Assembly: GCF_000208865.1 (NCBI RefSeq)
Contig: NC_018391.1
Location: forward strand, 1,674,001 to 1,738,000
Direction: 5' to 3'
Length of the DNA stretch: 64,000 nucleotides
From: Neospora caninum Liverpool
Lineage: Eukaryota > Apicomplexa > Conoidasida > Eucoccidiorida > Sarcocystidae
Of this stretch, positions 48,657 to 58,504 are shown piece after piece. A model generated the notes under the pieces. That model was not told the DNA's origin. It did no database searches and saw only the letters and a list, made by a program, of their open reading frames with translations. The position numbers and the translations under genes are program-made. Numbering within the stretch: the stretch's first letter is position 1; every line of letters begins with the position of its first letter.

Positions 48657-50960
48657 TGCGAAACGCGAGTGCCTGAGGAAGCGCGAGCGGGAGAGAGAGG
48701 AGACACTGTGTTGCGAAACGCGAGTGCCTAGGGAAGCGCGAGCGGGAGAGAGAGGAGACACTGTGTTGCGAAACGCGAGTGCCTAGGGAAGCGCGAGCGG
48801 GAGAGAGAGAAGACACTGTGTTGCGAAACGCGAGTGCCTAGGGAAGCGCGAGCGGGAGAGAGAGAAGACCCTGTGTTGCGAAACGCGAGTGCCTGAGGAA
48901 GCGCGAGCGGGAGAGAGAGGAGACACTGTGTTGCGAAACGCGAGTGCCTAGGGAAGCGCGAGCGGGAGAGAGAGGAGACACTGTGTTGCGAAACGCGAGT
49001 GCCTGAGGAAGCGCGAGCGGGAGAGAGAGGAGACACTGTGTTGCGAAACGCGAGTGCCTAGAGAAGCGCGAGCGGGAGAGAGAGAAGACACTGTGTTGCG
49101 AAACGCGAGTGCCTGAGGAAGCGCGAGCGGGAGAGAGAGGAGACACTGTGTTGCGAAACGCGAGTGCCTAGGGAAGCGCGAGCGGGAGAGAGAGAAGACA
49201 CTGTGTTGCGAAACGCGAGTGCCTGAGGAAGCGCGAGCGGGAGAGAGAGGAGACACTGTGTTGCGAAACGCGAGTGCCTGAGGAAGCGCGAGCGGGAGAG
49301 AGAGGAGACACTGTGTTGCGAAACGCGAGTGCCTGAGGAAGCGCGAGCGGGAGAGAGAGGAGACACTGTGTTGCGAAACGCGAGTGCCTGAGGAAGCGCG
49401 AGCGGGAGAGAGAGGAGACACTGTGTTGCGAAACGCGAGTGCCTAGAGAAGCGCGAGCGGGAGAGAGAGAAGACACTGTGTTGCGAAACGCGAGTGCCTG
49501 AGGAAGCGCGAGCGGGAGAGAGAGGAGACACTGTGTTGCGAAACGCGAGTGCCTGAGGAAGCGCGAGCGGGAGAGAGAGGAGACACTGTGTTGCGAAACG
49601 CGAGTGCCTGAGGAAGCGCGAGCGGGAGAGAGAGGAGACACTGTGTTGCGAAACGCGAGTGCCTGAGGAAGCGCGAGCGGGAGAGAGAGGAGACACTGTG
49701 TTGCGAAACGCGAGTGCCTGAGGAAGCGCGAGCGGGAGAGAGAGGAGACACTGTGTTGCGAAACGCGAGTGCCTGAGGAAGCGCGAGCGGGAGAGAGAGG
49801 AGACACTGTGTTGCGAAACGCGAGTGCCTGAGGAAGCGCGAGCGGGAGAGAGAGAAGACACTGTGTTGCGAAACGCGAGTGCCTGAGGAAGCGCGAGCGG
49901 GAGAGAGAGGAGACACTGTGTTGCGAAACGCGAGTGCCTGAGGAAGCGCGAGCGGGAGAGAGAGGAGACACTGTGTTGCGAAACGCGAGTGCCTGAGGAA
50001 GCGCGAGCGGGAGAGAGAGGAGACACTGTGTTGCGAAACGCGAGTGCCTGAGGAAGCGCGAGCGGGAGAGAGAGGAGACACTGTGTTGCGAAACGCGAGT
50101 GCCTGAGGAAGCGCGAGCGGGAGAGAGAGGAGACACTGTGTTGCGAAACGCGAGTGCCTGAGGAAGCGCGAGCGGGAGAGAGAGGAGACACTGTGTTGCG
50201 AAACGCGAGTGCCTGAGGAAGCGCGAGCGGGAGAGAGAGGAGACACTGTGTTGCGAAACGCGAGTGCCTGAGGAAGCGCGAGCGGGAGAGAGAGGAGACA
50301 CTGTGTTGCGAAACGCGAGTGCCTGAGGAAGCGCGAGCGGGAGAGAGAGGAGACACTGTGTTGCGAAACGCGAGTGCCTGAGGAAGCGCGAGCGGGAGAG
50401 AGAGGAGACACTGTGTTGCGAAACGCGAGTGCCTGAGGAAGCGCGAGCGGGAGAGAGAGGAGACACTGTGTTGCGAAACGCGAGTGCCTGAGGAAGCGCG
50501 AGCGGGAGAGAGAGGAGACACTGTGTTGCGAAACGCGAGTGCCTGAGGAAGCGCGAGCGGGAGAGAGAGGAGACACTGTGTTGCGAAACGCGAGTGCCTG
50601 AGGAAGCGCGAGCGGGAGAGAGAGGAGACACTGTGTTGCGAAACGCGAGTGCCTAGGGAAGCGCGAGCGGGAGAGAGAGGAGACACTGTGTTGCGAAACG
50701 CGAGTGCCTGAGGAAGCGCGAGCGGGAGAGAGAGGAGACACTGTGTTGCGAAACGCGAGTGCCTGAGGAAGCGCGAGCGGGAGAGAGAGGAGACACTGTG
50801 TTGCGAAACGCGAGTGCCTGAGGAAGCGCGAGCGGGAGAGAGAGGAGACACTGTGTTGCGAAACGCGAGTGCCTGAGGAAGCGCGAGCGGGAGAGAGAGG
50901 AGACACTGTGTTGCGAAACGCGAGTGCCTAGGGAAGCGCGAGCGGGAGAGAGAGGAGACT
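48657..50960 (+). repeat. 55-bp satellite array, left block (forward orientation)
   Basis: About 42 tandem units of 55 bp. Each reads TGCGAAACGCGAGTGCCTGA, then GGAAGCGCGAGCGGGAGAGA, then GAGGAGACACTGTGT. Units are nearly identical. The main variants are CTGAGG versus CTAGGG or CTAGAG, and AGAGG versus AGAAG. Variants are concentrated in the first 800 bases, and the interior from 49500 to 50640 is close to uniform. It starts abruptly after unique sequence. No spacers, transposase or target-site duplication is visible. Confidence 0.98.
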
Positions 50961-53054
50961 CTCCTCTGTGTACCGCTCGCGCTTCCTCAGGCACTCGCGT
51001 TTCGCAACACAGTGTCTCCTCTCTCTCCCGCTCGCGCTTCCTCAGGCACTCGCGTTTCGCAACACAGTGTCTCCTCTCTCTCCCGCTCGCGCTTCCTCAG
51101 GCACTCGCGTTTCGCAACACAGTGTCTCCTCTCTCTCCCGCTCGCGCTTCCTCAGGCACTCGCGTTTCGCAACACAGTGTCTCCTCTCTCTCCCGCTCGC
51201 GCTTCCTCAGGCACTCGCGTTTCGCAACACAGTGTCTCCTCTCTCTCCCGCTCGCGCTTCCTCAGGCACTCGCGTTTCGCAACACAGTGTCTCCTCTCTC
51301 TCCCGCTCGCGCTTCCTCAGGCACTCGCGTTTCGCAACACAGTGTCTCCTCTCTCTCCCGCTCGCGCTTCCTCAGGCACTCGCGTTTCGCAACACAGTGT
51401 CTCCTCTCTCTCCCGCACGCGCTTCCCTAGGCACTCGCGTTTCGCAACACAGTGTCTCCTCTCTCTCCCGCTCGCGCTTCCTCAGGCACTCGCGTTTCGC
51501 AACACAGTGTCTCCTCTCTCTCCCGCACGCGCTTCCCTAGGCACTCGCGTTTCGCAACACAGTGTCTCCTCTCTCTCCCGCTCGCGCTTCCTCAGGCACT
51601 CGCGTTTCGCAACACAGTGTCTCCTCTCTCTCCCGCACGCGCTTCCCTAGGCACTCGCGTTTCGCAACACAGTGTCTCCTCTCTCTCCCGCTCGCGCTTC
51701 CTCAGGCACTCGCGTTTCGCAACACAGTGTCTCCTCTCTCTCCCGCTCGCGCTTCCGTAGGCACTCGCGTTTCGCAACACAGTGTCTCCTCTCTCTCCCG
51801 CTCGCGCTTCCTCAGGCACTCGCGTTTCGCAACACAGTGTCTCCTCTCTCTCCCGCTCGCGCTTCCTCAGGCACTCGCGTTTCGCAACACAGTGTCTCCT
51901 CTCTCTCCCGCTCGCGCTTCCTCAGGCACTCGCGTTTCGCAACACAGTGTCTCCTCTCTCTCCCGCTCGCGCCTCCCTAGGCACTCGCGTTTCGCAACAC
52001 AGTGTCTCCTCTCTCTCCCGCTCGCGCTTCCTCAGGCACTCGCGTTTCGCAACACAGTGTCTCCTCTCTCTCCCGCTCGCGCTTCCTCAGGCACTCGCGT
52101 TTCGCAACACAGTGTCTCCTCTCTCTCCCGCTCGCGCTTCCTCAGGCACTCGCGTTTCGCAACACAGTGTCTCCTCTCTCTCCCGCTCGCGCTTCCTCAG
52201 GCACTCGCGTTTCGCAACACAGTGTCTCCTCTCTCTCCCGCTCGCGCTTCCTCAGGCACTCGCGTTTCGCAACACAGTGTCTCCTCTCTCTCCCGCTCGC
52301 GCTTCCCTAGGCACTCGCGTTTCGCAACACAGTGTCTCCTCTCTCTCCCGCTCGCGCTTCCTCAGGCACTCGCGTTTCGCAACACAGTGTCTCCTCTCTC
52401 TCCCGCTCGCGCTTCCGTAGGCACTCGCGTTTCGCAACACAGTGTCTCCTCTCTCTCCCGCTCGCGCTTCCTCAGGCACTCGCGTTTCGCAACACAGTGT
52501 CTCCTCTCTCTCCCGCTCGCGCTTCCTCAGGCACTCGCGTTTCGCAACACAGAGTCTCCTCTCTCTCCCGCTCGCGCTTCCTCAGGCACTCGCGTTTCGC
52601 AACACAGTGTCTCCTCTCTCTCCCGCTCGCGCTTTCTCAGGCACTCGCGTTTCGCAACACAGTGTCTCCTCTCTCTCCCGCTCGCGCTTCCTCAGGCACT
52701 CGCGTTTCGCAACACAGTGTCTCCTCTCTCTCCCGCTCGCGCTTCCCTAGGCACTCGCGTTTCGCAACACAGTGTCTCCTCTCTCTCCCGCTCGCGCTTC
52801 CTCAGGCACTCGCGTTTCGCAACACAGTGTCTCCTCTCTCTCCCGCACGCGCTTCCCTAGGCACTCGCGTTTCGCAACAGTGTCTCCTCTCTCTCCCGCT
52901 CGCGCTTCCTCAGGCACTCGCGTTTCGCAACACAGTGTCTCCTCTCTCTCCCGCTCGCGCTTCCTCAGGCACTCGCGTTTAGCAACACAGTGTCTCCTCT
53001 CTCTCCCGCTCGCGCCTCCTAAGGGACTCGCGTTTCGCAACACAGGTCTCCTCT
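50961..53054 (-). repeat. 55-bp satellite array, middle block (inverted orientation)
   Basis: About 38 units of the same satellite in reverse complement, starting head to head with the left block at about 50960. It carries variants not seen in the left block: CGCACGCGCTTCCCTAG (51415, 51525, 51635, 52845) and CTTCCGTAG (about 51750 and 52410). One unit near 52880 lacks two bases (CAACAGTG instead of CAACACAGTG). Substitutions increase in the last 80 bases before the N gap. Confidence 0.97.
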
Positions 53055-53154
53055 NNNNNNNNNNNNNNNNNNNNNNNNNNNNNNNNNNNNNNNNNNNNNN
53101 NNNNNNNNNNNNNNNNNNNNNNNNNNNNNNNNNNNNNNNNNNNNNNNNNNNNNN
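53055..53154. other. Assembly gap of 100 N inside the satellite
   Basis: Exactly 100 N, the usual size for a gap of unknown length. Orientation of the satellite changes from inverted to forward across it. True array length is therefore unknown. Confidence 0.99.
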
Positions 53155-56100
53155 CGGGAGAGAGAGGAGACACTGTGTTGCGAAACGCGAGTGCCTGAGG
53201 AAGCGCGAGCGGGAGAGAGAGGAGACACTGTGTTGCGAAACGCGAGTGCCTAGGGAAGCGCGAGCGGGAGAGAGAGGAGACACTGTGTTGCGAAACGCGA
53301 GTGCCTGAGGAAGCGCGAGCGGGAGAGAGAGGAGACACTGTGTTGCGAAACGCGAGTGCCTAGGGAAGCGCGTGCGGGAGAGAGAGGAGACACTGTGTTG
53401 CGAAACGCGAGTGCCTGAGGAAGCGCGAGCGGGAGAGAGAGGAGACACTGTGTTGCGAAACGCGAGTGCCTAGGGAAGCGCGAGCGGGAGAGAGAGGAGA
53501 CACTGTGTTGCGAAACGCGAGTGCCTGAGGAAGCGCGAGCGGGAGAGAGAGGAGACACTGTGTTGCGAAACGCGAGTGCCTGAGGAAGCGCGAGCGGGAG
53601 AGAGAGGAGACACTGTGTTGCGAAACGCGAGTGCCTGAGGAAGCGCGAGCGGGAGAGAGAGGAGACACTGTGTTGCGAAACGCGAGTGCCTGAGGAAGCG
53701 CGAGCGGGAGAGAGAGGAGACACTGTGTTGCGAAACGCGAGTGCCTGAGGAAGCGCGAGCGGGAGAGAGAGGAGACACTGTGTTGCGAAACGCGAGTGCC
53801 TGAGGAAGCGCGAGCGGGAGAGAGAGGAGACACTGTGTTGCGAAACGCGAGTGCCTGAGGAAGCGCGAGCGGGAGAGAGAGGAGACACTGTGTTGCGAAA
53901 CGCGAGTGCCTGAGGAAGCGCGAGCGGGAGAGAGAGGAGACACTGTGTTGCGAAACGCGAGTGCCTGAGGAAGCGCGAGCGGGAGAGAGAGGAGACACTG
54001 TGTTGCGAAACGCGAGTGCCTGAGGAAGCGCGAGCGGGAGAGAGAGGAGACACTGTGTTGCGAAACGCGAGTGCCTGAGGAAGCGCGAGCGGGAGAGAGA
54101 GGAGACACTGTGTTGCGAAACGCGAGTGCCTAGGGAAGCGCGAGCGGGAGAGAGAGGAGACACTGTGTTGCGAAACGCGAGTGCCTGAGGAAGCGCGAGC
54201 GGGAGAGAGAGGAGACACTGTGTTGCGAAACGCGAGTGCCTGAGGAAGCGCGAGCGGGAGAGGGAGGAGACACTGTGTTGCGAAACGCGAGTGCCTGAGG
54301 AAGCGCGAGCGGGAGAGAGAGAAGACACTGTGTTGCGAAACGCGAGTGCCTGAGGAAGCGCGAGCGGGAGAGAGAGGAGACACTGTGTTGCGAAACGCGA
54401 GTGCCTGAGGAAGCGCGAGCGGGAGAGAGAGGAGACACTGTGTTGCGAAACGCGAGTGCCTGAGGAAGCGCGAGCGGGAGAGAGAGGAGACACTGTGTTG
54501 CGAAACGCGAGTGCCTGAGGAAGCGCGAGCGGGAGAGAGAGGAGACACTGTGTTGCGAAACGCGAGCGCCTAGGGAAGCAGGAGCGGGAGAGAGAGGAGA
54601 CACTGTGTTGCGAAACGCGAGTGCCTGAGGAAGCGCGAGCGGGAGAGAGAGGAGACACTGTGTTGCGAAACGCGAGTGCCTGAGGAAGCGCGAGCGGGAG
54701 AGAGAGGAGACACTGTGTTGCGAAACGCGAGTGCCTGAGGAAGCGCGAGCGGGAGAGAGAGGAGACACTGTGTTGCGAAACGCGAGTGCCTGAGGAAGCG
54801 CGAGCGGGAGAGAGAGGAGACACTGTGTTGCGAAACGCGAGTGCCTGAGGAAGCGCGAGCGGGAGAGAGAGGAGACACTGTGTTGCGAAACGCGAGTGCC
54901 TGAGGAAGCGCGAGCGGGAGAGAGAGGAGACACTGTGTTGCGAAACGCGAGTGCCTGAGGAAGCGCGAGCGGGAGAGAGAGGAGACACTGTGTTGCGAAA
55001 CGCGAGTGCCTGAGGAAGCGCGAGCGGGAGAGAGAGGAGACACTGTGTTGCGAAACGCGAGTGCCTGAGGAAGCGCGAGCGGGAGAGAGAGGAGACACTG
55101 TGTTGCGAAACGCGAGTGCCTGAGGAAGCGCGAGCGGGAGAGAGAGAAGACACTGTGTTGCGAAACGCGAGTGCCTGAGGAAGCGCGAGCGGGAGAGAGA
55201 GGAGACACTGTGTTGCGAAACGCGAGTGCCTGAGGAAGCGCGAGCGGGAGAGAGAGGAGACACTGTGTTGCGAAACGCGAGTGCCTAGGGAAGCGCGTGC
55301 GGGAGAGAGAGGAGACACTGTGTTGCGAAACGCGAGTGCCTGAGGAAGCGCGAGCGGGAGAGAGAGGAGACACTGTGTTGCGAAACGCGAGTGCCTGAGG
55401 AAGCGCGAGCGGGAGAGAGAGGAGACACTGTGTTGCGAAACGCGAGTGCCTAGGGAAGCGCGTGCGGGAGAGAGAGGAGACACTGTGTTGCGAAACGCGA
55501 GTGCCTGAGGAAGCGCGAGCGGGAGAGAGAGGAGACACTGTGTTGCGAAACGCGAGTGCCTGAGGAAGCGCGAGCGGGAGAGAGAGGAGACACTGTGTTG
55601 CGAAACGCGAGTGCCTGAGGAAGCGCGAGCGGGAGAGAGAGGAGACACTGTGTTGCGAAACGCGAGTGCCTGAGGAAGCGCGAGCGGGAGAGAGAGGAGA
55701 CACTGTGTTGCGAAACGCGAGTGCCTGAGGAAGCGCGAGCGGGAGAGAGAGGAGACACTGTGTTGCGAAACGCGAGTGCCTAGGGAAGCGCGTGCGGGAG
55801 AGAGAGGAGACACTGTGTTGCGAAACGCGAGTGCCTGAGGAAGCGCGAGCGGGAGAGAGAGGAGACACTGTGTTGCGAAACGCGAGTGCCTGAGGAAGCG
55901 CGAGCGGGAGAGAGAGGAGACACTGTGTTGCGAAACGCGAGTGCCTGAGGAAGCGCGAGCGGGAGAGAGAGAAGACACTGTGTTGCGAAACGCGAGTGCC
56001 TAGGGAAGCGCGTGCGGGAGAGAGAGGAGACACTGTGTTGCGAAACGCGAGTGCCTGAGGAAGCGCGAGCGGGAGAGAGAGGAGACACTGTGTTGCGAAA

Positions 56101-56534
56101 CGCGAGTGCCTGAGGAAGCGCGAGCGGGAGAGAGAGGAGACACTGTGTTGCGAAACGCGAGTGCCTGAGGAAGCGCGAGCGGGAGAGAGAGGAGACACTG
56201 TGTTGCGAAACGCGAGTGCCTGAGGAAGCGCGAGCGGGAGAGAGAGAAGACACTGTGTTGCGAAACGCGAGTGCCTAGGGAAGCGCGAGCGGGAGAGAGA
56301 GGAGACACTGTGTTGCGAAACGCGAGTGCCTGAGGAAGCGCGAGCGGGAGAGAGAGGAGACACTGTGTTGCGAAACGCGAGTGCCTGAGGAAGCGCGAGC
56401 GGGAGAGAGAGGAGACACTGTGTTGCGAAACGCGAGTGCCTGAGGAAGCGCGAGCGGGAGAGAGAGGAGACACTGTGTTGCGAAACGCGAGTGCCTGAGG
56501 AAGCGCGAGCGGGAGAGAGAGGAGACACTGTGTT
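53155..56534 (+). repeat. 55-bp satellite array, right block (forward orientation)
   Basis: About 61 units in the same orientation as the left block. It shares the GCGTGCGGG-plus-CTAGGG variant with the middle block (near 53370, 55295, 55460, 55790, 56015). It stops inside a unit at ACACTGTGTT, where unique sequence TACCGTTTTAACAG begins. Confidence 0.98.
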
Positions 56535-57000
56535 TACCGTTTTAACAGCTGGAGACAAGGAGAAAGAAAGCAAGACGGACGTGAGGCGGGATCCGTTGTT
56601 CGGTGCAATTCCATCTTTTTCGCAGGAAAGCAGGAAGAAAAGGTGACGAGTCGTTCAACCGAACCGTAGGAAAATAATTCAAGACAGCCGCTAAGATAAA
56701 GTTTTCGTGTTGGGGGCCAGAAGCCAGAAAAGGAGAGCGATGTACAGGCGAAACCACACGGAAGGCTCTGTCTCCATTTCCGGAAAAGGAGAAACGCCCA
56801 AACCCCCCCTGTGACAGGACCGCGAGGACTGCATCATTCTCGGCTTTCACGTCGCTTTTCTCTGATACAAACGTTCCACGTTCGTCTCCCATTTTCGTCT
56901 CTGGCTCGACTTCCCCAGCCTCCCGACTCTCCACCCTAATCCGTGCCTGCCCTCCTGCCTTTCCTCCCCTCTCTCGCTCAGCGCTATAGGCCTCGCGCCG
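56535..57000. other. Unique sequence between the satellite and the next gene
   Basis: The probable 3' UTR of the minus-strand gene that ends at 57001. No feature seen. Confidence 0.5.
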
Positions 57001-58466
57001 TTACAGCTCCTCTGGACCTGCGAGGCGCCCGAGCTTCTCCAGCGTCTCGCGTGCCTTCGCTGGCACCTGCGCCGGAACGCGGCTTCCTTCTCCGCCGTCC
57101 CTGCTCCTTTCTCTCGCGTCATCTTCGTCGCCTTCGTCGGCCTCTGCCGTCTCTCTCGCGAGCGCGTCTCCGCTCTGTTCCGCGACGGTTCGCAAGAAAG
57201 GCGCGAGTGTCTGTAAGGCCAGTGCATGCATTTCCTCAGACCAAAAAGACTCCCGTTCTTCCTGCGTCCTATCTCGGGCTGCGTCCTCCACCCACAGCGC
57301 CGCCAGAGACACCATAACGGAAACGATGTGTGCCTCCAACGCTTCGGGAGACAGTCCAGCTGTCACAGCGGCCTCCACACCGGAAGCAGAGAACGAAAGC
57401 TGGACAGAAGAGAGATCCGCCGTTCCTGCATGCGCTTCGGCGAAGTTTTCCGTGCGAAGGAGACGCGCAACACCCTGACGCAATGCCTCGCAGGCAACAT
57501 CCAGGCGACTTCTCGCGTGGAGAAGCTCGGAGTACACCTGAAACGCGGAGGCGTACGCGGAAGGCGAGAGCCGCAGCCAGCGTTCGGCCACCAGCAGATT
57601 GGCACACACATCAACTTGTTCGGAGCGTTTGCATGGCGCCTCCAAGCAGCGCGAGAACGCATGCACCGCCTCCAAACAGCACAGCATCTCGAGATTCCCG
57701 GCCTCCGAAATAGGAAAGAGAGGAGACACGGAGACAAAGTCGTAAGGGAAGAGCGCCGGGGAGTCGGCGGTCCAGCTGTACATACAGACGTCCAGAACCT
57801 TCTCAATCAGCGAGGGGGTTTCCTCGCGTTCCGAGCGACTCACACCAGGACTCGTCAGGTCGAGGGTTGCGGTTAGCCTAAGAGAGACGCGAAGCGAAAG
57901 CACACAGCACAGCCGACCGGTCAGGGGGAACTGCGAGCGAAAAGCTTGTTCGATGAAACAGGAAAAGAGCAATGCAGACACCAGAACGAAGAGGTGGCGC
58001 AGAGACAAAGGTTTCACAAGCACGACAAACGGAGTGAACGTTTCGGCAAAAGTCGGTCTCTGTCCTCGTCTCTTTGCCAATCAGTGCGCACAAGTGCATC
58101 TCTGCAGGCATTCACACCCTAACACTGTCACGCGGAAATCCAGCTTCAAAACTTCAGCAATCCACACATATTCATAGGTACACACACCACTCTATATATA
58201 GATATATATAATATTTCACGCAGTTTTTATCGGACGCATGCTGAGCAATTTTTGGCGTCACTGCCGAAGAGCGTGGCAGCCTCTGCTTTCGGCTTCAACG
58301 GCCGAGAGCTGTTCAGTTATTCCCCCTCAAGGCGTGGCTTCCAAACAACACAGAAGTCCAAACACGCATGCACAAAAATTATATTATTACATACATATAC
58401 AAATATATACATACATACGTACATACATACGTACATACATACATACATACTTGTAAGTATATATAT

Positions 58467-58504
<38 letters not shown>

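Noticed and set aside
48657..56534. CRISPR-like array
   Set aside because: Units abut directly with no unique spacers, there are no cas genes, and the DNA is eukaryotic.
48838..56573. Long open frames (up to 872 codons) across the satellite as protein genes
   Set aside because: They are identical in several frames and begin and end only at unit variants. They are a by-product of a stop-free 55-bp unit.
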